A DNA stretch of 64,000 nucleotides from Mesorhizobium carmichaelinearum (lineage in GTDB: Bacteria; Pseudomonadota; Alphaproteobacteria; Rhizobiales; Rhizobiaceae): positions 1 to 64,000 of the forward strand of contig NZ_FZQR01000005.1 of the NCBI RefSeq assembly GCF_900199455.1, written 5' to 3'. Position numbers and translations under genes: made by a program. A model generated the notes under the pieces. The model ran no database searches and had not been told where the DNA came from. It was given only the letters and a program-made list of their open reading frames with translations. Shown here in pieces: positions 9,122 to 18,248 of the stretch. Every line of letters begins with the position of its first letter. Within the stretch, counting starts at the first letter, position 1.

Positions 9122-9359
9122 TCAGGGCCTGCTCTCGACGGCGTCCCGCGCTGCGGCCGCTGCGGCGTCGACATCGTCCTTGTCGCTTTCCGGAACCTTG
9201 TTTGACGGGCTGCCCGGTCGCTGGACGGACGCCGTCGAAACGCTTGCCGGAACGGCCTTCTACCGCATCACGACCGATCTGCATCTGATGCTTGCTCGAC
9301 AAGAAGCTTGCAGCGGAAGCGCCTAGACGATTGTCCGGCAACTTTAAGTCCATGAACAT
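9122..9359 (-). pseudogene. N-terminal stub of an aldehyde dehydrogenase, frameshifted
   Basis: The minus strand from 9353/9359 reads as the beginning of an aldehyde dehydrogenase: FLSSKHQMQIGRDAVEGRSG, then KRFDGVRPATGQPVKQ. After an extra base near 9208 the family sequence resumes as VPESDKDDVDAAAAAARDAV and stops at 9122-9124. Only about 78 of the usual 480 to 500 residues survive, without NAD or catalytic domain. The remaining bases to 8934 show no coding signal. It is another sign of decay around the intact dehydrogenase genes. Confidence 0.65.
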
Positions 9360-9536
9360 CTCCTCCAATGCGCATGAACCTATGGCGGACCACTCTGCGT
9401 GTTCAACGCTTGTGAGGGTGACGAGCGTCCTCCTCCATTAACGAAAGTAATACCCCGAGTTGCTCCCGCACGGATTTGCCTACCGGAAATTGGGCGGCCT
9501 CGTGCATAAACCAAGCAACGCGGGGAGGAATTGGTG

Positions 9537-10649
9537 ATGCCATTTGCGCCGACAAGGTGGTCAACCCAGACCATGCGGGCCGCCCAGATTTCTGGTCAAC
9601 GGTCACACGTCACGGTGGCCGACATGCCCATCCCGGAGATTGATGAGGAAGACGCGCTCGTCCGCATCGAGAAATCCGGTATCTGCCGTTCGGATTGGCA
9701 TTTGTGGAATGGCGACTGGAGCTGGTTTGGCGTCGCGCTGCCTGAACGCCACGTCCTGGGCCATGAGATTGGGGGCATCGTCGAAGCTGTCGGCAACCGG
9801 TGCAAGACCGCGAAGGTGGGGCAGCGCGTGACCGTGCCGTTTCATCTGTCGTGCGGCCACTGCGCCTCGTGCAAGCATGGCCGCCAAAATCTGTGTGAGG
9901 ATGGCGCCAACAGCAACCTGTATGCTGGCACAGGCGGTTGGGCAGAATACATGCGCGTCCCCAATGCGGACCTCAACTGCGTCAGCCTGCCCGACAACGT
10001 CGATCTGTTGACAGCCGCAGCTCTCGGCTGCCGCTACATGACCGCCTGGCATGGCGTCCACGATCAAGTCGCTGTCAAGGGCGGCGATTACGCGACCGTC
10101 GTTGGATGTGGCGGCGTCGGACTGGCCGCCATCGAGATCGCCACATGCCTCGGGGCGGACGTCATCGCGGTGGACATCGACGAGGGCAAATTGGAGTGGG
10201 CCCGAAGGATTGGCGCACGCGCGACGATCAACTCCAAAGGCCTGAGCCCCGAAGAGGTAGCTGCCAAAGTCGCCAGGTTGACGCCGCTGGGACGCGGCAG
10301 CGACATCTCGGTGGACGCCCTTGGACTTGAACAGACTGCGACCGCCGCCATCCTGTCGCTGAACCGGGGCGGTCGCCACGCCCAGATCGGCCTCACCTCA
10401 CAGGCCGAGAAGGGCTACGCTCGACTGCCGCTCGACGTGATTGTTATCAAGGAGCTGCAAATCCGCGGATCGGTCGGCAATCCTCAATGGGCCTATGAGG
10501 GCCTGCTGAGAATGGTGTCGCAAGGACGCCTGCACCCCGAGAGGCTCGTGAGCCGCACGGTCGGCCTCAGCCAGGTGGAGACAGTCTTGCACCAAATGGA
10601 CGAGTTCCAAACCTCGGGTTACGTGGTGATCGACAACATGGCCGGATGA
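9537..10649 (+). CDS. Zinc-dependent alcohol dehydrogenase
   Basis: 370 residues, medium-chain dehydrogenase family. ATG 9537 is chosen because GGAGG (9524-9528) lies eight bases upstream; TTG 9531 and GTG 9534 are directly adjacent alternatives. Catalytic zinc ligands are in GICRSDWH and GHEIGG. Structural zinc cysteines are in CGHCASCKHGRQNLC (about residues 104-118). The NAD motif is VVGCGGVGLAAIE, followed by an acidic VDIDEGKL that favours NAD over NADP. It oxidises an alcohol to an aldehyde; the preferred alcohol is not evident. The aldehyde dehydrogenase stub lies divergently next to it, and an aldo/keto reductase follows after 141 bases. Confidence 0.9.
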   Translation: MPFAPTRWSTQTMRAAQISGQRSHVTVADMPIPEIDEEDALVRIEKSGICRSDWHLWNGDWSWFGVALPERHVLGHEIGGIVEAVGNRCKTAKVGQRVTVPFHLSCGHCASCKHGRQNLCEDGANSNLYAGTGGWAEYMRVPNADLNCVSLPDNVDLLTAAALGCRYMTAWHGVHDQVAVKGGDYATVVGCGGVGLAAIEIATCLGADVIAVDIDEGKLEWARRIGARATINSKGLSPEEVAAKVARLTPLGRGSDISVDALGLEQTATAAILSLNRGGRHAQIGLTSQAEKGYARLPLDVIVIKELQIRGSVGNPQWAYEGLLRMVSQGRLHPERLVSRTVGLSQVETVLHQMDEFQTSGYVVIDNMAG

Positions 10650-10790
10650 AGCGGTGAGGTTTTGGCCAGCTCTCCATCGCCGGTGTCGAGCACTTGTCCG
10701 CCAACCCTACCTGACCAGACTGCATACCTTCCATCGTCAATTGCCGACAAAATATCACCCATCAATCTGCCTCACTAAAGGAGTCTCTTC

Positions 10791-11654
10791 ATGCTAAAAC
10801 CCGACGCTACGCTTTCAGGAACCTTCGCGATTGGCGGCGACATGGTTGTCCACCGGCTCGGCTTCGGTGCCATGCGCATCACGGGCGGCGGCAGCGGTAT
10901 CTGGGGTCCGCCTGAGGATCTCGAGGAGGCGCGCCGAACCCTGCGCCGGATCCCCGAGCTTGGCATCGACTTTATCGACACCGCCGATTCCTATGGGCCA
11001 TTCGTCTCGGAGGAGTTGATCGCCGAAACGCTGCATCCCTACGGCAAAGTTAAGGTCGCGACCAAAGGTGGACTCGTTCGCTCCGGGCCGGGACCTTCGG
11101 GTTGGGGCAGGGTTGGCAACGCCCAGTATCTGCACCAGGCGGCGATGCTCAGCTTGCGGCATCTCAAAGTCGAGCGGATCGATTTGTGGCTATACCACCG
11201 GATCGACCCCAAGACGCCGCGCGAAGAGTCCTTTGAGGCAATCGCCGCGATCCGCGAGCGGGGTTTCATCCGCCATGCGGGGCTCAGCAACGTCTCGGTC
11301 GACGACATCAAGGCAGCCCAGAAATACTTCCCCGTCACGACCGTGCAGAACCAGTACTCGTTGTTCAACGATACGAGCGAAGACGTCCTCCAATACTGCG
11401 AGGCCGAAGGCATCGGCTTTGTTCCTTGGGGACCGCTCGATGTCAGCAAGGCATCCAACTCGGTCCTTGACCAGTTGGCGGCGAAGTACGGCGCAACGCG
11501 CAACCAACTCGTCCTTGCCTGGTTGCTCAAGCGTTCGCCGGTGATGCTTCCGATCCCGGGAACAAGCAAGGTCGCCCATCTCGAGGAAAACACCGCGGCT
11601 GCCTCGATCACTCTCAGCGACGAGGATTTCACGGCGCTGAGCTCCTTGCACTGA
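10791..11654 (+). CDS. Aldo/keto reductase
   Basis: 287 residues, a TIM-barrel reductase of about usual length for the short bacterial group. A clear ribosome site (AAGGAG) precedes the start. Catalytic residues are visible: Asp and Tyr in FIDTADSYG (about 63-71), Lys in KVATKGG and His in LYHRIDP. The NADPH-binding C-terminus is [14 protein letters not shown]. It reduces or oxidises a carbonyl/alcohol pair; the substrate is unknown. It lies after the alcohol dehydrogenase and before an SDR pseudogene, all on the plus strand. Confidence 0.9.
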   Translation: MLKPDATLSGTFAIGGDMVVHRLGFGAMRITGGGSGIWGPPEDLEEARRTLRRIPELGIDFIDTADSYGPFVSEELIAETLHPYGKVKVATKGGLVRSGPGPSGWGRVGNAQYLHQAAMLSLRHLKVERIDLWLYHRIDPKTPREESFEAIAAIRERGFIRHAGLSNVSVDDIKAAQKYFPVTTVQNQYSLFNDTSEDVLQYCEAEGIGFVPWGPLDVSKASNSVLDQLAAKYGATRNQLVLAWLLKRSPVMLPIPGTSKVAHLEENTAAASITLSDEDFTALSSLH

Positions 11655-11719
11655 CTGAGGATTAGGTCGTTAACGATGCATTGAGTCCATACGTATTTGC
11701 TCGCATGGTTGGGAAGGAC

Positions 11720-12295
11720 CACCGCGCTCGGCCGCAAGGCGCTCGCGATAACCGGCTCGGTGACACGTCGGAAGCCGATCTCGCCGCCGCTGTCGAACAT
11801 ATCGAAAGGAACTTGGCGCGCTTACGGTTGCCGTCAACAATGCTGGCTTGGCGGCGCGCATGCGGCCGAGACCTTGCCGCTGGCAACGTGGGAAGAGCTC
11901 TACAGCATCAACGTTGGCGGTGTGTTCCTGTCCTGCCAGGCCGAGGCTCGCGTGATGCTGCCGCGCCGCAAAGGATCGATTATCAACGTGGCCTCCTCCA
12001 GACGCACTACAACTCGTCTAAGGCTGCGGTCATTCACATGACGAAGAGCGTGGCAATGGAGTGGTCGGACCGCGGACTGCAGCTCAACGTGCTCAGCCCC
12101 GGCTATACATTAACTCTGATGAACCGGAGACCCGAAGTGGCCGAGCAAGTGAAGAACTTCGAGCGCGATACGCCGATGGGTCGCCTCGCGATGCCCGAGG
12201 AGATGGTGGGTCCGGCAGTTTTCCTGGCCAGCCGCGCCGCATCCTTCGTTACGGGGGTCGACCTCATCGTCGATGGCGGTTTCGTCTGCTGGTAG
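11720..12295 (+). pseudogene. Short-chain dehydrogenase/reductase, decayed
   Basis: Pieces of one SDR are spread over all three frames: GRKALAITG, DTSEADLAAAVEHIERNLA, AVNNAG (about 11834), HAAETLPLATWEELYSINVG, RRKGSIINVASS. The last piece is the intact C-terminal part, with HYNSSKAAVIHMTKS (the YxxxK motif) to GVDLIVDGGFVCW. The N-terminal Rossmann GxxxGxG segment is absent, at least three frameshifts are present and about ten residues are missing before the catalytic Tyr. The sequence resembles sugar-alcohol dehydrogenases such as those for arabinitol or threitol. Non-functional. Confidence 0.75.
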
Positions 12296-12945
12296 CAGAA
12301 GCGAAGCAGGTACTTGGCATTTTCGGAAATTGCCCCACCGGGTATCTTTACACGCGGCTCCATGCTTCCGAAGAATACGCTGAATATCTCGTTGCTGCGC
12401 CTTCGCCGAGCGACCCCGACGGTAGCTTGCAGCGCCAACCGCTTCCCTGCTTGCCAAACTCAACTCCCTGATAGATGCGATAGGGAATTTGAGATCTAAA
12501 TGACTGGAATCATTGCCAAATATCGGTGGATTTTTGGCCTGTTTCGCTCTTTCTTGCTAGATTTCCCTGTTTTGGGTGGGCTATCAGGGAAACGCAGCAA
12601 GAGACGGGTTCGCTCCAGACTGCCACCACCACCATTATCGTTATTTATCAATGGTTTACGTGGCTGGTTCGCCACGAGGTTCGCCAAGCAGCGGTTTGCG
12701 CGTTACCAGCCGTACGACTCGGTCCATGCCCTGCACAGCCTATTGGGGTCACGAGCGGCTCTACCTGCCTGACGAGGTTGGTGGAGTACGCCGCAGAATG
12801 CGTGAGATGGCCATGGACGCGGCCAAGCGCGGACTCAGGCAGCCGCCTGCCGCGGAATGTCCGTGGCTATTCGGCGAGCTGACGGGCGTTCGGAATAGGC
12901 GCGTGCCGATGAGATCGAGCACGTCAAGGTGCTACGCCGCCTGAT
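12296..12945. other. 650-base intergenic region, no recognisable gene
   Basis: Several short open frames exist on both strands but none has a family signature or convincing ribosome site. A near-perfect inverted repeat, CTCAACTCCCT (12459-12469) with AGGGAATTTGAG (12482-12493), could end transcription. The stretch around 12500-12660 is less GC-rich than its surroundings. I read it as relic sequence at the border between the decayed region and the aromatic-degradation module. Confidence 0.4.
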
Positions 12946-14580
12946 TTAAGAGGTCGCTTCGACTCGATTGCGGCATCTGCCGTTCTCTGCACACTCGCCC
13001 AAGCCTGTGATCAGCCGAAAAGCCGCAGCGATGTTCCGGTCAGCTGACAAGGCTCCACTGCAGCACATGATTACTTGATCCGGCCGGATCAACGCTATTG
13101 TTCCGAAATCACGAGATCTGACGAAGATATCGCCAAGAGCGGACCACCTATGGTCGGCGTGTCCCTCGCGTTTTCCATCCCAAGTGATCTCGTAACACTT
13201 TGCTCCAATGCGCTCCAGCATCGAACGCGTGTTCGGGCCAACATGAGCAGCAGGGTTGACACCGAAGCCGACCAGCGCGAAGCCTGGACCCAGGACGTCG
13301 TCGCTACGCCGACGCCCGTGCACGGGGTGTGTCAGCCAGACCTGCGGCAGCAGCGCACCTGGACGAAGTGTTCCGCGCCGCGCCCCCTGCAGAAACAGAC
13401 CGTGCTTGAACAGGTTGGGTGGACGGATGCCCTGATCCTCCAACAGGCCGCGCAGGCGTGGCACCATTCGCATCAGGCGCATCGCGCCATGGTTGACGAA
13501 AGCCGCAGCGCGATTGCGTGGCATGATCAGCTTGCCGATCAGGCGGGCCACATTGATCATTGCCTTGGCGTGGGGCTGTCGTTCGACGTTGTAGCTATCC
13601 AGGATAGCGGCATCAGCATGCCCTTTGACGACCATGGCAAGCTTCCAGCTGAGATTGGCGGCGTCGCGCAGCCCCGACACCAGGCCCTGTCCGACAAACG
13701 GCGGCGTGATGTGAGCGGCATCGCCGGCCAGAAACACCCGACCCTTCCGGAATGAGCCAGCGCAGCGCGCATGGAAGCGGTAGACAGCACGGCGCTCAAT
13801 CTCCATGGCCGCCAGTCCGCCCCACGGGGTCAGCAGCCTGTCGATCTCGGAATCGCTTTCCATCTTCTGGCGGGTCTCGCCTTTCGCCAACATGAACTCC
13901 CAGCGCTCGCGCCCATCCGGCGCCACCATGTGCGGTGTCGGCCGCGCGGGATCGCAGAGGAATTCGACATGGTCGATGGGATCGCGGACATTTTTGGCGT
14001 CGATGATTAGCCAATCCTCGAAGAAGCTCTTTCCCCGAAACTCCTGATCGATGAGTCCGCGCACGACCGAACTGGCGCCATCCGCGCCGATGACGAATTT
14101 TGCCTGAATCAGCACTGGCTCGCGTCGATCTGAAGTCAATCGCACGGTAACGCACTCGGCGTCCTGCGTGAGGTCGACCAGCTCGACACCGAGCGCCAAG
14201 CGCGCAAATCCATCCTGACCTTCCAGCTTGCGGCGCAGCGCAGCTTCCAGGCTCGGCTGGTGGAAGGTGATCTGCAAAGGGTGGGTGTCGACTTCCCTTG
14301 CGGTATTGACGCGGGCGAACTCGCCGAAGATCGGCGAGCGCATTCGAACATAGGGGATCACCGTCTGCCCAAAATCACTATCGGTCAGCCCCACCGATTG
14401 CAGGATCCGCAAGGCGTCGCTGTCGAAGGCGATGGCGCGAGGCGCGGCATAGATTTGCTCGGCCTTGTCGACGACGAGCGTGTGCACACCGCGCATGGCG
14501 AGCATGTTGGCGAGCGTTGCCCCGACCGGCCCGCAGCCAACGATCAGCACGTCCGTGGACAGAGGCAACGTCCGGTTCAT
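12946..14580 (-). CDS. FAD-dependent aromatic hydroxylase, MhpA-like
   Basis: 544 residues, class A flavoprotein monooxygenase close in length to 3-(3-hydroxyphenyl)propionate hydroxylase. FAD motifs: LIVGCGPVGATLANMLA near the N-terminus, FVIGADGASS (DG motif) and FLAGDAAHITPPFVGQG with LRDAANLSWKL (GD motif). A C-terminal thioredoxin-like part follows. The start at 14580 has GGGAG upstream; the frame is open further but unsupported. The expected reaction is NAD(P)H- and O2-dependent ortho-hydroxylation of a phenolic acid to a catechol. It is divergent from tetR and the acyl-CoA synthetase operon, so it probably makes the ring-cleavage substrate used there. Confidence 0.88.
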   Translation of the reverse strand: MNRTLPLSTDVLIVGCGPVGATLANMLAMRGVHTLVVDKAEQIYAAPRAIAFDSDALRILQSVGLTDSDFGQTVIPYVRMRSPIFGEFARVNTAREVDTHPLQITFHQPSLEAALRRKLEGQDGFARLALGVELVDLTQDAECVTVRLTSDRREPVLIQAKFVIGADGASSVVRGLIDQEFRGKSFFEDWLIIDAKNVRDPIDHVEFLCDPARPTPHMVAPDGRERWEFMLAKGETRQKMESDSEIDRLLTPWGGLAAMEIERRAVYRFHARCAGSFRKGRVFLAGDAAHITPPFVGQGLVSGLRDAANLSWKLAMVVKGHADAAILDSYNVERQPHAKAMINVARLIGKLIMPRNRAAAFVNHGAMRLMRMVPRLRGLLEDQGIRPPNLFKHGLFLQGARRGTLRPGALLPQVWLTHPVHGRRRSDDVLGPGFALVGFGVNPAAHVGPNTRSMLERIGAKCYEITWDGKREGHADHRWSALGDIFVRSRDFGTIALIRPDQVIMCCSGALSADRNIAAAFRLITGLGECAENGRCRNRVEATS

Positions 14581-14623
14581 CTCGTTTCTCCCTTCGCCAC
14601 CCGGGCGCCCGTTTTGGACAGTG

Positions 14624-14660
14624 TTGACATTATTTGAACAGTGGTGTTCAATTATGTCAA
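14624..14660. promoter_or_regulatory. Nested palindrome operator with divergent promoter elements
   Basis: The inner repeat is TTGAACA (14634-14640), GTGG, TGTTCAA (14645-14651), perfect. The outer repeat is TTGACAT (14624-14630) with ATGTCAA (14654-14660), also perfect. Each outer arm contains TTGACA in the direction of one of the two divergent genes. The plus-strand -35 is followed 17 bases later by TTCAAT (14647-14652), and the minus-strand -35 17 bases later by TCAAAT. The inner repeat therefore overlaps both -10 boxes. This is the expected place for the TetR-type protein to repress both its own gene and the hydroxylase. Confidence 0.7.
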
Positions 14661-14674
14661 GAGTTGTGCAGGAG

Positions 14675-15289
14675 ATGAATGTGCCAGAGAGCACCTCAGC
14701 CCAAACAAGGATTATCGAAGCGGCGAAGCGGCTATTTGCCGAGCGCGGCACCGCAGAGGTAAGCGTCAGCGAACTGTCGCAAGCCGCCGGCGTGGCGCGT
14801 GGAACGATCTACAACAATTTTCCTGCACCTGAGAATCTGTTCCACGAAATCGTCGCGCGGCTGGCCCAGGATATGCACGAGCGTATTGCGATGGCGGGTG
14901 AGACGCCACGCGATCCGGCGCGGTGCCTGGCCAACGGGCTACGTTACTTCGTGCGCCAGGCACATGAGGAGCCCATCTGGGGCCGCTTTGTCCTGCGATT
15001 TGCCTTCTCCAACAGCGCGTTGCAGGGAATGTGGAATGGCCAGCCCGCCATCGACCTGCTGGCAGGCCAAGCCAGCGGCCGTTATCGCTTCGACATCACA
15101 CAGGCGCCGAGCATGCTGGCGATGATCGCCGGGTGCGGGCTTTCGGCCATGTTCATGGTGCTGGAAGGCCATCGGACCTGGCGCGACGCCGGATCGGACG
15201 CCGCCGAATTCGCCTTGCGCGCACTCGGCATTGCCGAGGACGAGGCGCGTACAATCGCCAATACGGAGCTGCCGCCGCTGTCGAAGTAA
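14675..15289 (+). CDS. TetR-family transcriptional regulator
   Basis: About 204 residues. The N-terminal TetR helix-turn-helix is IIEAAKRLFAERGTAEVSVS followed by AAGVARGTIYNNFPAPENLF, with a variable ligand-binding C-terminus. The frame is open much further upstream, and ATG 14654 lies inside the operator at the probable transcription start. I prefer ATG 14675, or GTG 14681, which has CAGGAG six bases upstream. The gene is followed after 31 bases by the acyl-CoA synthetase, so it probably heads that operon. It likely represses both directions through the nested palindrome, relieved by an aromatic acid or its CoA ester (inference). Confidence 0.85.
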   Translation: MNVPESTSAQTRIIEAAKRLFAERGTAEVSVSELSQAAGVARGTIYNNFPAPENLFHEIVARLAQDMHERIAMAGETPRDPARCLANGLRYFVRQAHEEPIWGRFVLRFAFSNSALQGMWNGQPAIDLLAGQASGRYRFDITQAPSMLAMIAGCGLSAMFMVLEGHRTWRDAGSDAAEFALRALGIAEDEARTIANTELPPLSK

Positions 15290-15320
15290 CAAAGCGTCGC
15301 ACCCCACCGGGAGGAACACA

Positions 15321-17255
15321 ATGCTGATCTCTGCACCAGGCGCTCTCCAGCGCCCTGTTACCGCTTTGCCTGATATCGAGGCGTTCGAGCGACTGCCGCT
15401 TGGCGAACGCGACCTGCCGTCGAGCACTTATGAGATGCTGCGCCAGGGTGCGGCGATAGCCCCCGATGCGCCAGCGCTCTCTTTCTTCCTTTTCAGCGGC
15501 GATTTTCGCCGGCCTCACCAATGGACCCACCGCGCGCTGTTCGCAGAAATCACGCGCGCGGCAAACGTCTTTCGCAGGCTCGGAATCGAGCGCGGTGACG
15601 TCATCGCCTTCGTCCTGCCGAACCTGCCCGAGACGCATTTTGTCATCTGGGGTGGCGAGGCCGCCGGCATCGCCTTCGCCATAAACCCCTTGCTGGAGAC
15701 GCCGCAGATCGCCGAACTGCTGCGAGCCGGCAAGGCGAAATGGCTGGTCACGCTGGCGCCGACGCCCGGCGTCGACATCTGGGAGAAGGTGACGAAGGCC
15801 GCAGCGCAGGTTCCGGGCCTGCAAGGCATCCTCACCGTAAGCGTGGCACCCTATGTCCATGGCGCCGCCGGTGTCGCGTTCCAGGCTCTGAGCCACTTCC
15901 AGAAACCGAAGGCCAACGATTTGCGGGTGACCATCCTCGACCTGCGCAAGGAGCTGTCGAAGGAACGCGGTGAGCAACTGAACTTCGAGGAGCCTCGCTC
16001 CGGGGACATCTCTTCCTATTTCTGCACCGGCGGCACGACCGGCCTGCCGAAGATCGCGGCGCGTACGCACGCGTCGGAAGTCTTCGACACCTGGGCAACG
16101 CAGGCCTTCGTCGGCGATATGTTCGGGCCGGGCAAGGCCATCTTCTGCGGCCTGCCGCTGTTCCACGTCAACGGCCAGCTCGTCACCGGCCTGGCACCCT
16201 GGTCGCAAGCTGCCCATGTGGTGCTCGGAACGCCGCAAGGCTATCGCGGCGACGGCCTGATCAAGTCCTTCTGGAATATCGTCGAGCATTACCGCATTGC
16301 TGCCTTCTCCGGCGTGCCGACAGTCTATGCGGCGCTGCTGCAGGTTCCCACGACAGGACGCGACATCTCCAGTGTCGAATATGGCTTGTGCGGCGCTGCG
16401 CCCATGCCTGTTGAACTGTTCCGCAATTTCGAGAGTGCCACCGGCATTCGCATTCTCGAAGCCTATGGCCTGACCGAAGGTGCCTGCGTTTCCAGTGTCA
16501 ATCCGCCCGCTGTCGAGGCCCGCATCGGCTCCATCGGCTTGCGCCTTCCTTATCAAAAGATGGCTGTGATGGTCTTGGACGATTCCGGCGCCGTCGAGCG
16601 TTTCGCCGCCATCGATGAAGTCGGCGTTCTGGCGATCAACGGTCCGAATGTCTTTGCCGGGTATGTCAATGCCGACCACGACAAGGGCATCTGGATCGAA
16701 CTCGGCGGCGAGCGCTGGCTAAACACCGGCGACCTCGCGCGGCAGGATGCAGATGGCTATTTCTGGCTGACCGGCCGCAGGAAGGAATTGATTATCCGCG
16801 GTGGCCACAACATCGATCCGAAGTCGATCGAAGATGCACTGCAAAGCCATCCGGCCGTCGCACTCGCAGCCGCGGTGGGGCGCCCCGACCCGCACGTCGG
16901 CGAAGTGCCGGTTGTCTATGTCAAACTGCGCCAGGACGCCGCTGCCACCGAAACCGACCTGCTTGCGCATGCGTCGGCAAACATTTCCGAGCGCGCGGCC
17001 CGTCCCAAGGCCGTGAAGGTGCTTGCTGCATTGCCCCTGACGCCGGTCGGCAAAATATTCAAGCCGGCACTGTCCATGCTTGAAATCGCCGATGTGGTGC
17101 GTGGCGAGGCCGCCGGAGCCGGGCTCGAGATCAAGGCAGTCGACGTCGTGCAGGACGCCAGCCGTGGCCTGCTGGCGAAGATCGCCGTCGCCGGCGACGC
17201 GGACAGACTGCGGCAGCTGCTGGGTCACTACACGTTCCAGTTCGACATCGACTGA
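15321..17255 (+). CDS. AMP-forming acyl-CoA synthetase
   Basis: 644 residues. The start has GGGAGG nine bases upstream. The ANL-superfamily signature is FCTGGTTGLPKIA (about residues 236-248). The second motif is LEAYGLTEGA, and the C-terminal part has NTGDLARQDADGYFWLTGR with RRKELIIRGGHNIDP. About 60 residues after the usual C-terminal lysine segment (TPVGKIFKP) are extra. It activates a carboxylic acid to its CoA thioester with ATP. Given the hydroxylase across the promoter and the ring-cleavage-type genes downstream, an aromatic or phenylalkanoic acid is likely, but this is inferred from neighbours only. Confidence 0.9.
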   Translation: MLISAPGALQRPVTALPDIEAFERLPLGERDLPSSTYEMLRQGAAIAPDAPALSFFLFSGDFRRPHQWTHRALFAEITRAANVFRRLGIERGDVIAFVLPNLPETHFVIWGGEAAGIAFAINPLLETPQIAELLRAGKAKWLVTLAPTPGVDIWEKVTKAAAQVPGLQGILTVSVAPYVHGAAGVAFQALSHFQKPKANDLRVTILDLRKELSKERGEQLNFEEPRSGDISSYFCTGGTTGLPKIAARTHASEVFDTWATQAFVGDMFGPGKAIFCGLPLFHVNGQLVTGLAPWSQAAHVVLGTPQGYRGDGLIKSFWNIVEHYRIAAFSGVPTVYAALLQVPTTGRDISSVEYGLCGAAPMPVELFRNFESATGIRILEAYGLTEGACVSSVNPPAVEARIGSIGLRLPYQKMAVMVLDDSGAVERFAAIDEVGVLAINGPNVFAGYVNADHDKGIWIELGGERWLNTGDLARQDADGYFWLTGRRKELIIRGGHNIDPKSIEDALQSHPAVALAAAVGRPDPHVGEVPVVYVKLRQDAAATETDLLAHASANISERAARPKAVKVLAALPLTPVGKIFKPALSMLEIADVVRGEAAGAGLEIKAVDVVQDASRGLLAKIAVAGDADRLRQLLGHYTFQFDID

Positions 17256-17284
17256 CGCGCCAAAGCGCAGAAGGAAAAAATGCC

Positions 17285-18238
17285 ATGCCGACCAATCTCG
17301 CCCGCTACGAAGCCGCTGGACGAACGCATTGGGGCGTCGTCAAGGGCGACGTTCTCTCGCCGCTCGACAAGCCGTACGAAACCACGGCCGCGCTGATCGA
17401 CGGCGGCAGAGAGGACTGGCAGGCAGCAGCTGCACAGCCCGCCAGTGTCGCGCTCGCGGACGTGCAACTGCTCTCGCCGGTCACCGCACCGGCACGGCTG
17501 ATCTGCCAGGGTGCGAACTATCGCCAGCATATGATCGAGTCCGGCATGAATCCCGATGCCAAGACGTTCAACATGTTCTTTGAGAAATCGGATTGTTCGC
17601 TCAACGAGCCGAATGGGCGGGTCATCAAGCCGGGTCATGTCGAACTGCTCGACTACGAGATCGAACTGGCTCTCGTCTTTGGCAAGGCAATCACGGCGCC
17701 GGTGGCGGTGACCGCGCAAAACATCGCCGACTACGTGTTCGCGATCGCCATCGCCAACGACGTGTCGGCGCGCGATATCCAGCTGCCGCAGACGCAGTTC
17801 TTCAAGGGCAAGAGCTATCGCGGCTTCTGCCCGATGGGGCCGTATCTGACCGTGCTCGACCGCGACGAGTTTCGCTATCTCGACCAACTCGATCTGACGC
17901 TGTCGGTGAACGGCTCGGTGCGCCAGCAGGACAACACGAAGAACCTCGTGTTCAAGCCGGCTGAGACAATCAGCGAATTGTCCACTTTCTCCGACATCGC
18001 GCCGGGCGACGTGCTGTTGACGGGTACGCCTTCGGGCTGCGCGCTGCGCGTTCCCCCACCTTTGCTGCGCAAATTCCTGCAACTGATCCTGCCGGAACGG
18101 AAGCTTTGGGAGGCGTTTCGCAAAGGGCAGGCCAGGCGGCCGCAATATCTCAAACCCCGCGACGTGGTGAGCGCGCATATCGCCAGCAAGGACGGCGTCG
18201 TCGACCTCGGCGAGCAGCGCGTCACCATCGCAGCGTGA
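17285..18238 (+). CDS. Fumarylacetoacetate-hydrolase family enzyme
   Basis: 317 residues. The FAH-family metal site is visible: YEIELALVFGK (Glu pair), IANDVSARDIQ (Asp) and SYRGFCPMGP. The start of the catalytic domain is LICQGANYRQHMIESG. The family includes hydrolases and hydratase/decarboxylases that act on ring-cleavage products of catechols and homogentisate-type compounds. It lies 29 bases after the synthetase and 10 before the reductase, so it is in one operon. A role on the product of the VOC ring-cleavage enzyme fits, but the exact reaction cannot be assigned. Confidence 0.88.
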   Translation: MPTNLARYEAAGRTHWGVVKGDVLSPLDKPYETTAALIDGGREDWQAAAAQPASVALADVQLLSPVTAPARLICQGANYRQHMIESGMNPDAKTFNMFFEKSDCSLNEPNGRVIKPGHVELLDYEIELALVFGKAITAPVAVTAQNIADYVFAIAIANDVSARDIQLPQTQFFKGKSYRGFCPMGPYLTVLDRDEFRYLDQLDLTLSVNGSVRQQDNTKNLVFKPAETISELSTFSDIAPGDVLLTGTPSGCALRVPPPLLRKFLQLILPERKLWEAFRKGQARRPQYLKPRDVVSAHIASKDGVVDLGEQRVTIAA

Positions 18239-18248
18239 GGAGCTAGCC

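Noticed and set aside
12500..12944. Three overlapping plus-strand frames in the 12.5-12.9 kb gap
   Set aside because: They lack ribosome sites and recognisable domains, and no frame is favoured by codon use.
15153..16679. Long minus-strand open frame of 508 codons opposite the acyl-CoA synthetase
   Set aside because: It has no family motif and mirrors a gene with clear ANL signatures; long antisense frames are expected in GC-rich DNA.
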